Below, piece by piece: positions 28,839 to 38,070 of a stretch of 64,000 nucleotides of DNA. A program made the translations under genes and the position numbers. Source of the stretch: Rhizobium sp. BT04 (GTDB lineage: Bacteria > Pseudomonadota > Alphaproteobacteria > Rhizobiales > Rhizobiaceae); assembly GCF_030053135.1 (NCBI RefSeq), contig NZ_CP125652.1:992001-1056000 (forward strand), written 5' to 3'. The notes beneath the pieces were generated by a model that saw only the letters and a program-made list of their open reading frames with translations, had not been told where the DNA came from and ran no database searches. The first letter of the stretch is position 1, and every line of letters starts with the position of its first letter.

Positions 28839-28852
28839 CTGTATCGTTACAG
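28839..28852. promoter_or_regulatory. Candidate LacI-type operator near the regulator gene
   Basis: CTGTATCGTTACAG has matching arms CTGTA/TACAG around a central CG and is symmetric at 12 of 14 positions. It lies 105 bases upstream of the LacI gene. Its half site resembles that of the operator at 28518-28531 (GTTAC). Confidence 0.58.
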
Positions 28853-28956
28853 ATTTGCCTTTCTTAGGGAGGCGCGATTTTGGCAGGCGGCGGGCTTACG
28901 GCGCTTGAAAAAGCCTCTATAAGCGACACCAATTCGCGCGAGGCAGGCCTACAGGG

Positions 28957-30000
28957 ATGGAAAACAAGGGAAATTTCGAGCAAACGGCATCGGCGCCGGC
29001 GACGCGCGAGCGTCCGACATTGAAGACCATCGCCTTCATGACCGGCCTTGGTGTCACGACGGTGTCGCGCGCGCTGAAAGATGCGCCCGACATCGGGGCG
29101 GAAACCAAGGAGCGGGTGCGCATGGTGGCCCGCCAGCTCGGCTACCAGCCGAACAGAGCGGGCGTGCGCCTGCGCACCGGCAAGACCAATGTCATCGCCC
29201 TCGTCCTCAGCATTGACGAGGAGATCATGGGCTTCTCGAGCCAGATGGTCTTCGGCATCTCCGAGGTCCTGTCCGGCACGCCCTATCATATCGTCATCAC
29301 GCCGCATTCCCACAGCAAGGACCCGATGCTGCCGGTGCGCTATATCCTCGATACCGGCTCGGCCGACGGCGTCATCATCTCGCGCATCGAGCCGGACGAT
29401 CCGCGCGTGCGGCTCTTGAGCGAGCGCGGCATGCCCTTTGCCACACATGGGCGCACCGATGCGGGTCTGACGCACCCTTTCCACGATTTCGACAATGAGG
29501 CCTTCGCCCATCAGGCGGTGGAAAAGCTCGTCAAGCGCGGCCGCCGCCGCATCGCCCTGCTGCAGCCGCCGAGCAAGCTCACCTACTACGCCCATATCCG
29601 CATCGGCTTCCAGACCGGACTGCACGATTACGGCGCCGAGGAAGTGCCACTGCGCGTCAACACCGACGCCCCGCTCGCCGACATCCGCGACGTCGTCGAG
29701 GTGATGATGCGCTCGGCCAATGCGCCCGACGGCATCGTCTGTTCCGCCGGCAGCGCGGCCATCGCCGTCAATGCCGGCATCGAAGCCGCCGGCAAGGCGC
29801 TCGGCCGCGACCTCGACATGGTCTCCAAACAATCGGTGCCGATCCTCAACTGGATCCGCCCCGAGATTATCACCGCCCAGGAAGACGTGCGCCAGGCCGG
29901 CCGCGAAATGGCCAAAGCCGTCATCGCCCGCATCGACGGCATCGAACCGGAACTGCTGCAGAGCATCAGTCAGCCGACCTGGCCGGAAAGTGGGAGGTAG
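28957..30000 (+). CDS. LacI-family transcriptional regulator of the sugar locus
   Basis: A 347-residue regulator with an N-terminal helix-turn-helix ([20 protein letters not shown], residues about 21-40), hinge segment [16 protein letters not shown] and a periplasmic-binding-like ligand domain. The VTTVSRALK recognition helix is standard for LacI, which predicts CG-centred operators. It is transcribed away from the nine-gene locus and most likely represses it until a sugar or intermediate binds. A 19-residue unstructured tail precedes the DNA-binding domain. Confidence 0.9.
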   Translation: MENKGNFEQTASAPATRERPTLKTIAFMTGLGVTTVSRALKDAPDIGAETKERVRMVARQLGYQPNRAGVRLRTGKTNVIALVLSIDEEIMGFSSQMVFGISEVLSGTPYHIVITPHSHSKDPMLPVRYILDTGSADGVIISRIEPDDPRVRLLSERGMPFATHGRTDAGLTHPFHDFDNEAFAHQAVEKLVKRGRRRIALLQPPSKLTYYAHIRIGFQTGLHDYGAEEVPLRVNTDAPLADIRDVVEVMMRSANAPDGIVCSAGSAAIAVNAGIEAAGKALGRDLDMVSKQSVPILNWIRPEIITAQEDVRQAGREMAKAVIARIDGIEPELLQSISQPTWPESGR

Positions 30001-30312
30001 GCGATGGTGAGAAAGGACATAAGCGGGATGGCAATTGGCGAAGCGACGCCACCATTGAAAACACGTAGGATTAGCGCCCTACCCTTGAGCGCGGCCCCTC
30101 AACATCCCTCATCCTGAGGCCCGCAGCCGCAGGGCGGAGCCTCGAAGGACACGCCGCGACGCTGCTTCTTGCATCAACGTTGCCGCCACGCCGAGCACCC
30201 GCTCGCGCAATGGCTGGAACATACCCTGCCTTGGGATTCGCAAGAACACATCGGCTCGAAAAAGCCAAGATTGCCGGCCATTCCATGAGATGAGTCACGG
30301 GGGATATCGATA
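30001..30312. other. Gene-free stretch with one palindromic repeat
   Basis: 312 bases between the LacI gene and the C39-like gene. Apart from the repeat at 30105-30151, no terminator or operator stands out. The promoter of the C39-like gene should lie in its right half. Confidence 0.5.
30105..30151. repeat. Palindromic intergenic repeat (CCTCATCCTGAGG type)
   Basis: CCCTCATCCTGAGG, a GC-rich loop, then GGAGCCTCGAAGGAC. This is the same family as 16434-16485, in the opposite orientation. Confidence 0.68.
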
Positions 30313-30927
30313 ATGCAGCAGAGCGGCGTGCCCTATTTCAGCCAATGGGAAACACCCGGGATGACGCTGCCGGTGCTGGCCGAAGGATCACAGGCCTTGT
30401 TCGGCGACCCGCTCTGGCATCAATCGGGCGCCGCGACGATCGAGGAATATGCGCGCTGGGCAGTCAATGTCTGCGGCATGGCCTGCCTGAAGATGATCCT
30501 TGCCGCCCGCGGCGAGATCCATCCGACTTTCGAGCTTGCCCGCGCCTGCACGCGTTATGGCGGTTATGTCGTCAACGAGATCGACGCTTCGATCAAGGGG
30601 CTGATCTATGCACCCTTCGTCCGCTTCGTCGCCGACCATTTCGGGCTCGGCGCGGAGACGATGACCAATGTCGAGACATCGACCATTCCGGAGCTTTTGT
30701 CGAAGCGCCGCTTCTTCATCGCCTCGGTGCATTCGGCCATCCGCTGGCCGGAGCGCGAACCGCCGTCAAAGGGCGGGCATCTGGTGCTGGTGACGGCCGC
30801 CAGCGAGGAGGCGATCCGCTTCCACAATCCCTCCGGCCACGACGCGGCGAGCCAGGCTGATGTCACCCTGCCGCTTGCCGTCTTCGACCGCTTCTTTGCG
30901 GGTCGCGGCATTTCGGTAAGTGCCTGA
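30313..30927 (+). CDS. C39-like peptidase family protein
   Basis: A 204-residue papain-fold protein. The expected Cys lies in NVCGMACLKMIL (about residue 58), the His in KGGHLVLVTAA (about 155) and the third residue in HNPSGHD (about 175), so the catalytic triad looks complete. No signal peptide or ABC domain is present, unlike bacteriocin-processing C39 transporters. It starts at ATG 30313 and ends 33 bases before a D-Ala-D-Ala ligase gene in the same direction. The pairing suggests action on peptidoglycan peptides or a D-amino-acid peptide; this is inference. Confidence 0.75.
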   Translation: MQQSGVPYFSQWETPGMTLPVLAEGSQALFGDPLWHQSGAATIEEYARWAVNVCGMACLKMILAARGEIHPTFELARACTRYGGYVVNEIDASIKGLIYAPFVRFVADHFGLGAETMTNVETSTIPELLSKRRFFIASVHSAIRWPEREPPSKGGHLVLVTAASEEAIRFHNPSGHDAASQADVTLPLAVFDRFFAGRGISVSA

Positions 30928-30960
30928 CCTTTTCAACACCAGATCGTTTCGGAGGCTTTC

Positions 30961-32037
30961 ATGACCCCTTCCCCAAACAGGCTGCGCATTGCCGTGCTCT
31001 TCGGCGGCCGCTCGGCCGAGCACGACGTCTCCGTGCTCTCGGCAACCAATGTCATGGGAGCGCTCAAGCCCGAGAAATACGACGCCGTCCCCATCTTCAT
31101 CACCAAAGAGGGACAATGGCTGCTGAGCAGTTTTGAGGACGGCGCGCTGGCGACACCTTCGTCAGGAACGGAAATCTGCCTCGTGCCGGGGGGACAGGGC
31201 CGGATGCTGGCGATGCCTGCCCATGGCGCACCGCATGAGCTGGCAAGGATCGACATCCTGTTTCCCGTGCTGCACGGCCCGCATGGCGAAGACGGCTCAG
31301 TGCAAGGCGTGGCGGAGGTGGCCCGCGTTCCGTTCGCCGGCTGCGGCATCCTCGGCTCGGCCGCAGCACTCGACAAGGACATCGCCAAACGCCTGCTGAG
31401 GGCCGCGGGCCTGCCGGTGGCGCGTGCGGTGACCGTCCACAAGGGTGCCGCCCCTTCGCTGGCAGCCCTCGAAGCCGAGCTCGGCCTGCCGCTGTTCATC
31501 AAGCCGGCGCGGCAAGGATCGTCGGTCGGCGTCGCCAAGGTCCATGCCAGCCAGGAATTCGCGCCCGCCCTTACTGAGGCCTTCCGCCATGATCGAATCC
31601 TGCTTGCCGAGGAATTCGTGCGCGGCCGCGAGATCGAATTCAGCGTGCTGGAAGATGCGGCGGGAGAACTCTTCGTCTCCCGGCCGGGCGAGATCGTGCC
31701 TGCGGAAAGTCACGGCTTCTACAGCTACGATGCCAAATATATCGACGAGAAGGGCGCGGCTCTGAAAGTCCCGGCCGAACTGCCGCAGGAGGTCGAGGCG
31801 GCCATGCGCGACGTAGCCGCCAGAGCCTTCCGGGCTGTCGGCTGCGACGGCATGGCCCGCGTCGACTTCTTCCTGACCGATGACATGCAGTTCCTCGTCA
31901 ATGAAATCAACACCATCCCCGGCTTCACCGATATCAGCATGTATTCCAAGGCGATGGCGGCAAGCGGCGTTCCTTACAGCGACATCATCGACGGCCTCGT
32001 CGATCACGGCCTGGCGCGCGCCGGCCGAGCCGGCTGA
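30961..32037 (+). CDS. ddl: D-alanine--D-alanine ligase
   Basis: A 358-residue ATP-grasp enzyme. It has the Ddl start VLFGGRSAEHDVSVLSATN, FPVLHGPHGEDGSVQG, KPARQGSSVGV and the C-terminal NEINTIPGFTDISMYSK with the metal-binding residues. ATG 30961 follows GGAGG 6 bases upstream. It joins two D-alanines for peptidoglycan precursors. Rhizobia usually carry another ddl in the division/cell-wall cluster, so this is probably a second copy with a specialised role alongside the C39-like protein. Confidence 0.93.
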   Translation: MTPSPNRLRIAVLFGGRSAEHDVSVLSATNVMGALKPEKYDAVPIFITKEGQWLLSSFEDGALATPSSGTEICLVPGGQGRMLAMPAHGAPHELARIDILFPVLHGPHGEDGSVQGVAEVARVPFAGCGILGSAAALDKDIAKRLLRAAGLPVARAVTVHKGAAPSLAALEAELGLPLFIKPARQGSSVGVAKVHASQEFAPALTEAFRHDRILLAEEFVRGREIEFSVLEDAAGELFVSRPGEIVPAESHGFYSYDAKYIDEKGAALKVPAELPQEVEAAMRDVAARAFRAVGCDGMARVDFFLTDDMQFLVNEINTIPGFTDISMYSKAMAASGVPYSDIIDGLVDHGLARAGRAG

Positions 32038-32050
32038 GGGGGCGGCGCGT

Positions 32051-32668
32051 TTAGCGCCTCCTAAAAACGCACCACTGGAAGGATTGCCGGCCACCAGCGG
32101 GTGTTGCGTGGTCCTCGCGCCAGTCGCGCTGAAGCGTGAAGGCGGGCGAGAATTCTGCCGCAAGGGCGGCCGCGTCGTAACGCTGGACCGGCAAGCCACT
32201 GCACCGTTCCGGCCCATCCGGGGCGAAGGTCGCGATGATCACGAAACTGCCCGGCGCCGTGCCGATTTCGCGCGCACGACGATAAGCCAGCCGCTGCTCG
32301 GGCTCGGTGAGGAAGTGAAAGACGGCACGGTCATGCCACACATCGTAATGGCGATCGGGCTGCCATGCCGTGACGTCGGCAACCACCCAAGCAACCCGGC
32401 CGGCATCATTCTGCAGCCGCGCCTTGGCGACCTCGAGCGCCGGCGCGGCGATGTCGAGAACGGTGAGATCAGACCACCCGCGCTCGACAAGCCGGTCGAC
32501 AAGGTTCGATGCGCCGCCGCCCACGTCGATCAGCGAGGTCGTGGCCGGCAGGTGCAGCTCGTCAAGCGCTCGCAAGGAAGGCCCTGGCGTCGGCTGATAC
32601 CAACTGACGCTATCGGCAGCTTTCGTACGGTAGACATCGTCCCAGTGTTCCCGCGTCGCGCCCGTCAT
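32051..32668 (-). CDS. Class I SAM-dependent methyltransferase
   Basis: A 205-residue protein with motif I LIDVGGGASNLVDRL, the downstream acidic LDIAAPALE, and DVWHDRAVFHFLTEP as motif IV. The start REHWDDVYRTKAADSVSWYQ is typical of a group often labelled thiopurine- or tellurite-type methyltransferases, acting on small molecules. It converges on the ddl gene with a 13-base gap. The substrate is unknown. Confidence 0.87.
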   Translation of the reverse strand: MTGATREHWDDVYRTKAADSVSWYQPTPGPSLRALDELHLPATTSLIDVGGGASNLVDRLVERGWSDLTVLDIAAPALEVAKARLQNDAGRVAWVVADVTAWQPDRHYDVWHDRAVFHFLTEPEQRLAYRRAREIGTAPGSFVIIATFAPDGPERCSGLPVQRYDAAALAAEFSPAFTLQRDWREDHATPAGGRQSFQWCVFRRR

Positions 32669-32771
32669 CCGATATCACCATCTCTTGCGAAGCCCGTTGT
32701 CTGGCCGATTGACATGTAGGAACTGAGACGCCTGCAACCAATCGCACGGCGCCACCGACCATGTTCTCTTT

Positions 32772-33281
32772 TCAGAAAGGCAGGTGACGGTAGACGAGAT
32801 CCTTGGGATCACTTCGGGCCGCGGTGAGATCAAGGCGCGCACCCAGCCGTTCCGCAACGGCAACGGAAGCCGCATTGCCGGGAGCGATATAGCTGACGAG
32901 TGATGGTAGCTTCAGCGTCGCAAAGGCCCAGTCGCGCAACGCCGAGGCTGCTTCGGTGGCATAACCCTTGCCCTCATATTCCTCATAGACGAACCAACCG
33001 AGCTCCTTCTCAGGAAAGAGTGGTCCATGATTGATCCCCACCTGACCGACGCATTCGCCGGTTTCGCCGAGTTCGATCGTCAGTGCCCCGTGCCCGAAAA
33101 GCTGCCAGAGAGCGACTTCATGACAGAACATCCCCCACGCCGCGCGCAGATCAAACGGCCCGCCCATTCCGACCGATCGCGGCGACGCCATCAGCTGCGC
33201 ATAGGCGGCGAAATCGTCGATCTCGGGCATGCGAAGCCTGAGACGCTGGGTTCGAATGGTCATCGCGCCCGTTTCGGACAT
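32772..33281 (-). CDS. GNAT-family N-acetyltransferase (RimJ/RimL type)
   Basis: A 169-residue protein with the Acetyltransf_3 pattern: QRLRLRMPEIDDFAAYAQL at the start, ELGWFVYEEYEGKGYATEA as the acetyl-CoA motif A (Q/RxxGxG/A variant) and GNAASVAVAERLGARLD near the end. It probably acetylates a protein N terminus, antibiotic or small amine. Starts are possible at M1 (33281) or M7 (33263). No operon partner is evident. Confidence 0.87.
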   Translation of the reverse strand: MSETGAMTIRTQRLRLRMPEIDDFAAYAQLMASPRSVGMGGPFDLRAAWGMFCHEVALWQLFGHGALTIELGETGECVGQVGINHGPLFPEKELGWFVYEEYEGKGYATEAASALRDWAFATLKLPSLVSYIAPGNAASVAVAERLGARLDLTAARSDPKDLVYRHLPF

Positions 33282-33337
33282 ACCGTCGCCTTCTCTGTCA
33301 GCTTGGGTTTGGAGTTTCGACCCTTGAAGGGAATATC

Positions 33338-33832
33338 CTAGCTTTCAAATGCCGGGGCGAATTGCAACGTCCCGCTTGGCGGGGATCCGCGAAAAACAAT
33401 CCGCTGCACGAGCCGCGTATCGAGGTCGAGGTACTTCAGTTGCCCGTCACTGCTGAAACCGGCACGGCTATAGATGTCGGGATTGCCGATCAGGGCACAT
33501 CCGCTGGCATCCTTTTCGTTCAGCAGTTCGAGACCCCTGGCAATCAGCGCCTTGCCGATCCCCTGCCGCTGTCTCTCCGGCTTCACCGATATCGGCCCCA
33601 GCCCGAACCAGCCATCATGCGCGCCGTCGATCGTAAAAGGTGAAAACGCGACATGCCCCAGCATCTCGCCGTCCTGCGCAGCGACCAGCGATATCGTTAG
33701 ATCGCCGTTTTGGCGAAGTCTTCGGACAATCTCCGCTTCCGTCCCGTCGCTGTAAGGCATCGGCTTGAAGGCGGTCCAGGTCAGATCATGGATCGCGTCG
33801 ATATCCTCCGGCGTTTCGTCTCGGATAAGCAT
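33338..33832 (-). CDS. GNAT-family N-acetyltransferase
   Basis: A 164-residue protein from ATG 33832 (MLIRDETPEDIDAIHDL). Its acetyl-CoA motif is VKPERQRQGIGKALI, followed by GNPDIYSRAGF, typical of the YhbS-like group. The frame is open further upstream through the gnd region on the same strand, but that extension is a shadow of the 6-phosphogluconate dehydrogenase gene. The substrate is unknown. Confidence 0.87.
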   Translation of the reverse strand: MLIRDETPEDIDAIHDLTWTAFKPMPYSDGTEAEIVRRLRQNGDLTISLVAAQDGEMLGHVAFSPFTIDGAHDGWFGLGPISVKPERQRQGIGKALIARGLELLNEKDASGCALIGNPDIYSRAGFSSDGQLKYLDLDTRLVQRIVFRGSPPSGTLQFAPAFES

Positions 33833-33945
33833 CTCGGTCAATTCCTCGGCCACGTTGTCGCTTGCAAACAATGTCTTATTCCATTGAAGCGAAGTACCGC
33901 AGATCCCAAGCGAAGATTGCTGGTGATAGCATGAGGCAGCAACCA

Positions 33946-33972
33946 CGAAAAAGCCCGGTACGACGGCCGGGC
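33946..33972 (-). terminator. Intrinsic terminator behind gnd
   Basis: Minus strand AGCCCGG, loop, CCGGGCT, then TTTTCG, 28 bases after the gnd stop. It also separates gnd from the downstream acetyltransferase gene. Confidence 0.8.
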
Positions 33973-33999
33973 TCTTCCTTGATCTCTTGTCGGCTAACC

Positions 34000-35430
34000 T
34001 CAGAAGGTTGCCGCACCGCTGCCCCAGGGGCCGTGGTGGAAATCCTTGCCATCCAGGCGGTCGAAGCCGTGGGCGCCGAAGAAGTCGCGCTGTGCCTGGA
34101 TGAGGTTGGCCGTTCCCCTGCCCTGGCGATAGGCATCGAAATAGGTGAGCGCCGAGGTCAGCGCCGGCACCGGCAGGCCGGCCGAAATCGCAGCAGCGAC
34201 GACGCGGCGAAGCGCCGGGATCGATTCCTTGACCATTTCCGAGAAGGCCGGCGTGACGATCAGGTTCGCGGCATCGGGGGCCTTGGTGAAGGCCGAGGTG
34301 ATCTCGTCGAGGAACTGCGAGCGGATGATGCAGCCGGCGCGCCAGATACGGGCGATCGTCGGCATCGGCAGCGACCAGTTGAACTCGCGCGAGGCTTCCG
34401 CCATCACCGCGAAGCCCTGCGCATAGGCGCCGATCTTGGCGGCGAACAGCGCCAGCTCCAGATCCTTGTTGAGCTCGGGACCGTAGGCGATCGGGAAGGA
34501 CACAGCCTGGGTGCCGAAGATCTTTTCGGCGGCTTCGCGCTGCGACTTCATCGAGGAAAGGCTGCGGGCAGCGACCGCGGCTTCGATCGCCGTTGCCGGA
34601 ATGCCCATGTTCTGCGCCTCGATCGCCGACCATTTGCCGGTGCCCTTCTGGCCCGCTTTGTCGAGAATCATATCGACCATCGGACCGCCGGAGACGGGGT
34701 CGTTGGCGGCAAGCACCTTCTCGGAGATCTCGATCAGGTAGGAGTTCAGCCGGCCCTTGTTCCACTCGCCGAAGATGCCGGAGATGTCGGAGGCACTCTT
34801 GCCGAGGCCGTCACGCAGGATGCCGTAGATTTCGGCGATCATCTGCATATCGGCATATTCGATGCCGTTATGAATGGTCTTGACGAAATGGCCGGCACCG
34901 TCATTGCCGAGCCAGGCGACGCAGGGCTCGTCATTGTAGCGGGCGGCAATCGAGGTCAGCACCTTCTCGACCCGCTTCCAGGATTCCTCGGTGCCGCCGA
35001 CCATGATCGACGGGCCGTGACGTGCACCTTCCTCGCCGCCGGAAACACCCATGCCGATGAAGGTCAGATCGGTATTCTTCAGGCGGTCGAAGCGGGCGAC
35101 GGTGTCGCGGAAATTGGCGTTGCCGGCATCGATCATGATGTCGCCCTTGGAAAGATGCGGACGCAGCGCCTCCATCTGCTGGTCGACGGCATCGCCCGCC
35201 TTGATCATGATGATGATCGGGCGCGGCGGCCGGATCGCATCGACAAATTCTTCGATGGTCTTGCAAGGAATGATCTGCTTCTTCAGATCGCCGGCGCTCT
35301 CGTAGAATTCGTCGGTTTTCTCCGGCGTGCGGTTGAACACCGCGATTTTATTGCCTTTCTCCGCGATGTTGAGCGCCAGGTTGGAGCCCATGACCGCAAG
35401 GCCGATCAGTCCGATTTCTGCCTTTTCCAC
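34000..35430 (-). CDS. gnd: 6-phosphogluconate dehydrogenase, decarboxylating
   Basis: A 476-residue enzyme, the exact usual length for the long homodimeric form. Signatures are IGLIGLAVMGSNLALN (GxAxxG cofactor site), GVSGGEEGARHGPSIMVGG, the catalytic FVKTIHNGIEY (Lys and Asn), and the C-terminal RDFFGAHGFDRL. GTG 35430 has GGAGG 6 bases upstream; a longer in-frame lead is unsupported. It converts 6-phosphogluconate to ribulose 5-phosphate with NADP. It stands alone with its own terminator. Confidence 0.95.
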   Translation of the reverse strand: MEKAEIGLIGLAVMGSNLALNIAEKGNKIAVFNRTPEKTDEFYESAGDLKKQIIPCKTIEEFVDAIRPPRPIIIMIKAGDAVDQQMEALRPHLSKGDIMIDAGNANFRDTVARFDRLKNTDLTFIGMGVSGGEEGARHGPSIMVGGTEESWKRVEKVLTSIAARYNDEPCVAWLGNDGAGHFVKTIHNGIEYADMQMIAEIYGILRDGLGKSASDISGIFGEWNKGRLNSYLIEISEKVLAANDPVSGGPMVDMILDKAGQKGTGKWSAIEAQNMGIPATAIEAAVAARSLSSMKSQREAAEKIFGTQAVSFPIAYGPELNKDLELALFAAKIGAYAQGFAVMAEASREFNWSLPMPTIARIWRAGCIIRSQFLDEITSAFTKAPDAANLIVTPAFSEMVKESIPALRRVVAAAISAGLPVPALTSALTYFDAYRQGRGTANLIQAQRDFFGAHGFDRLDGKDFHHGPWGSGAATF

Positions 35431-35659
35431 GACAAACCTCCGATGTGTCATTTGGACCGGTGTTGTGGCACTGTCTCGGTCAAACGGCAAGTCTGCCAAG
35501 GGTCTAATCGGTTCGCAAAAGTCAATGAAATGAGGCTTGCAACGCCGACTTGTCCGACAACTGGCCGGCGGCAAGCTGATCGGCGGACAGCAGGTTTTTG
35601 CGCGACCTGCCCTCAACGCCCTATCTGATGGTATCATCGGCGTTTCGGGAGATATCGCA

Positions 35660-36451
35660 TTGGCATCGGAAAGACGGAAAGATACGGCACTGCTGGCGGC
35701 CCGCGCCGGCCGCTACCGCGAGTATGCGCCACCGCCGCCGCTCAGACGCCATTTCAGCCGGCTCTGGTCGCATGCGCTGCATGACGGACCGCCGGCAATG
35801 GTGGCGATCGTGCCGGACGGCTATTGCGACCTCCTCTTGATCGGCGGCCGGCTGGTCGTCGCCGGTCCCGACAGGACGGCGGCCTTTCCCGTTCTCCGAC
35901 CCGGCACGATCGTCATCGGCGCACGTTTTGCGCCTGGGGCCGCGGCACCCTGGCTGAAGACACCGCTCTCGGCGCTGGTCGGCTGTTCGGTACCGCTCGG
36001 CGACATCGGCCGGAAGGACACGGCGGAATTCGAGGCGCGGCTTGGTGATTGTCCCGATCCTTCGACAGCCATGGCGCTGTTTGGCCGCCTGCTCGAGGCC
36101 GCCGGCGATGAGGAAGAACCCGCCCGCGACGCCGCCATGATCTTCGCCGCCGCCGATAGCGGTCACCAGGCGTCCGGTCTGCTCGATCGGCTTGGCATGA
36201 GCGAAAGGCAACTGCGCCGCCGCTGCCACCACCATTTCGGCTATGGCGCCAAGACGTTGGAACGCATCCGCCGGTTTCAGCGTTTCCTCGACCTCTGCCG
36301 CAGGTCGGACGTGATGCCGCTTGCCCGGCTTGCACTCGAAGCGGGCTTTGCCGACCAGCCCCACATGACGCGCGAGGTCGGCGAACTGTCGACACTGACG
36401 CCCGCCGTCATTCTCGGCCAGCTCGGCCAACTCGACCAGTTCAGCAAGTGA
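35660..36451 (+). CDS. AraC-family transcriptional regulator
   Basis: About 263 residues from TTG 35660 (GGGAG 8 bases upstream). The N-terminal domain opens YREYAPPPPLRRHFSRLW, the DUF6597-type start of a regulator subgroup, and the C-terminal half has the AraC double helix-turn-helix: GLLDRLGMSERQLRRRCHHH and MPLARLALEAGFADQPHMTR. The frame is open back to 35537, but the extra residues do not look like family sequence. The target may be the small genes that follow, or itself; no operator was seen. Confidence 0.8.
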   Translation: MASERRKDTALLAARAGRYREYAPPPPLRRHFSRLWSHALHDGPPAMVAIVPDGYCDLLLIGGRLVVAGPDRTAAFPVLRPGTIVIGARFAPGAAAPWLKTPLSALVGCSVPLGDIGRKDTAEFEARLGDCPDPSTAMALFGRLLEAAGDEEEPARDAAMIFAAADSGHQASGLLDRLGMSERQLRRRCHHHFGYGAKTLERIRRFQRFLDLCRRSDVMPLARLALEAGFADQPHMTREVGELSTLTPAVILGQLGQLDQFSK

Positions 36452-36535
36452 GAAAGGCCGGGCTGACCGTTTTGTTCAAGACGCTGCCGGCCGGTCTGTT
36501 ATTCTGACGAAACCAAATGCAAGGACCTGCAAGCC

Positions 36536-36934
36536 ATGCCGACAATGTCCGCGAAAATCATCCACCTGTCGATCGAGCGCGACTGGCGCGACGTCTATGA
36601 TTTCGCCGGCAAGCCGGAGAATATGCCGCTCTGGGCCTCCGGCCTCGCAACCGGCCTCGAGCCTCACGGTGCCGATTGGATCGCCCACGGCGCTCTTGGC
36701 AGCGTCAAGGTGAGCTTCGTGCCGACCAATGAATTCGGCGTGATCGACCATACGGTGACGATCGAATCCGGTCTCAGGGTCTATAATGCGCTGCGCATCG
36801 TGCCGAACGGCGATGGCTGCGAGGTCATGTTCACGCTGTTGCGCCTGCCCGGCATGACCGATGCGCAGTTTGCCGCCGATGCCGCCCATGTCGAGAAGGA
36901 TCTCGCCATGCTGAAAGCCCTGATGGAGAGATAG
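36536..36934 (+). CDS. SRPBCC-family protein
   Basis: A 132-residue protein with the start-domain/Bet v1 pattern: IIHLSIERDWRDVYDFAG at the N terminus, a beta-sheet middle and a C-terminal long helix AAHVEKDLAMLKALMER. The family binds hydrophobic ligands in a cavity. The start may be M1 (36536) or M4. Its stop abuts the next ATG, so it is coupled to the VOC gene. Confidence 0.78.
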   Translation: MPTMSAKIIHLSIERDWRDVYDFAGKPENMPLWASGLATGLEPHGADWIAHGALGSVKVSFVPTNEFGVIDHTVTIESGLRVYNALRIVPNGDGCEVMFTLLRLPGMTDAQFAADAAHVEKDLAMLKALMER

Positions 36935-37294
36935 ATGGCCGATAAATCAGAAAACCACGATCGCCGCATCGATTATGTCGAATTCAACGTCGCCGACATC
37001 GCCGCCGCCAAAGCCTTTTACGGCTCGGCCTTCGGCTGGCGTTTCACCGATTACGGCCCGAACTATTGCGAATTCGACGATGGCCGGCTGAAGGGCGGTT
37101 TCACCGATTTCGGCCCCGTGCGGCCGGGCGGCCCGCTTGTCGTCGTCTATGCCAAGGATCTGGAAGAGGTGCTGACCTCGGTCGAAAGGGCCGGCGGCAC
37201 GATCTGCCGGCCGATTACCGATTTTCCCGGCGGTCGCCGCTTCCACTTCCTCGACCGCGACGGTTACGAACTGGCCGTCTGGGCGACCGCCTGA
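36935..37294 (+). CDS. VOC-family (glyoxalase-like) protein
   Basis: A 119-residue protein with the VOC pattern: RIDYVEFNVADIAAAKAFYG, FGWRFTDYGPNY and the terminal FHFLDRDGYELAVWA with the second metal-site Glu. Such proteins are metal-dependent lyases, dioxygenases or resistance proteins. It starts right at the previous stop (TAGATG). Function is unknown; cotranscription with the SRPBCC gene is likely. Confidence 0.82.
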   Translation: MADKSENHDRRIDYVEFNVADIAAAKAFYGSAFGWRFTDYGPNYCEFDDGRLKGGFTDFGPVRPGGPLVVVYAKDLEEVLTSVERAGGTICRPITDFPGGRRFHFLDRDGYELAVWATA

Positions 37295-37335
37295 GGGCAA
37301 AGTCGATGATCAGGCAGCCGCAGGCAGGCATCGGA

Positions 37336-38070
37336 TCAGCCAGCCTGCGGCTGCCGATCGATATCTCCCATGACGATCAGCGCGCCGATCACCGTGCCGC
37401 CGGCGTCGCGCAGCGGTGACATGCGACAGCGCACCTGCCGCGATCCGGCGTTGCCGGCCGAGCGCTCATAGGTGTAGTCGATCTGGCCGCCGGCAAAACA
37501 GGTGTCGAGCTTGTGCTTGGCGCATTCGGCAAACCGCTCCTCGCCGATGAATTCGGAAAGATGACGGCCGATCAGTTCCATCGGCTTTCTGTCGAGATGG
37601 GCGCTGTTGGCGGGATTGGAATAGAGGTAGCGATAATCCCTTGTCAGCACCGCCACCCGATCCGGCATGCTGTCAAGGATCACCGCGTTGAGGAACTGGC
37701 CGTTATCGGTATCCGGGACATAGGCCGCCGGCGGCTCGATGCGCGCATCCTGCGGCGAAGGCACGCGCCAGTCCGGCCCATGTGTCCCGAAATAACGGTC
37801 GAGCAGGAAGGAAAGCACCGTCGTGTGGTCGGTGACGCTGGCGCTGTCGTCGGCGTCCTGGCCGATCAGATGCGTCACAAACTGCAGTTGCATGTAGACT
37901 TCGAGCAGATTGACCGCCCGGTGGGCGAGGATGGCCTCGACCAGTGGCTCGACATGGCGGTCGAGCGCCGTGACGCGCTGATCGTCGCCGAGGCGTATGG
38001 CGTCCTCGATTTGCGTACAACGCAAGGAAAAAGCTCGAAAAAGCTCCAACAAGACGCCTCCAACTCCCAT
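37336..38070 (-). CDS. PAS-domain protein without an output domain
   Basis: A 244-residue protein. Residues about 1-110 are helical with no recognised domain (LRCTQIEDAIRLGDDQRV and following). Residues about 125-240 form a PAS fold (NAVILDSMPDRVAVLT, then LYSNPANSAHLDRKP and the PAC-type RQVRCRMSPLRDAGG). No kinase, cyclase, GGDEF or DNA-binding domain follows, so it is a stand-alone sensor or adaptor. Fixed partners are not visible. Confidence 0.75.
   Translation of the reverse strand: MGVGGVLLELFRAFSLRCTQIEDAIRLGDDQRVTALDRHVEPLVEAILAHRAVNLLEVYMQLQFVTHLIGQDADDSASVTDHTTVLSFLLDRYFGTHGPDWRVPSPQDARIEPPAAYVPDTDNGQFLNAVILDSMPDRVAVLTRDYRYLYSNPANSAHLDRKPMELIGRHLSEFIGEERFAECAKHKLDTCFAGGQIDYTYERSAGNAGSRQVRCRMSPLRDAGGTVIGALIVMGDIDRQPQAG

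Larger units (their letters stand above)
28502..28956. other. Divergent control region of the sugar locus
   Basis: A 455-base gene-free stretch between the binding-protein gene and the LacI regulator gene. It is AT-rich at 28680-28740 and carries two CG-centred candidate operators, one close to each gene. Promoters were not resolved. Confidence 0.6.

Noticed and set aside
33338..34765. Long fusion of a 6-phosphogluconate dehydrogenase-like lead with an acetyltransferase
   Set aside because: The lead is gnd read in the wrong frame; the real acetyltransferase starts at 33832 and a terminator lies between the genes.
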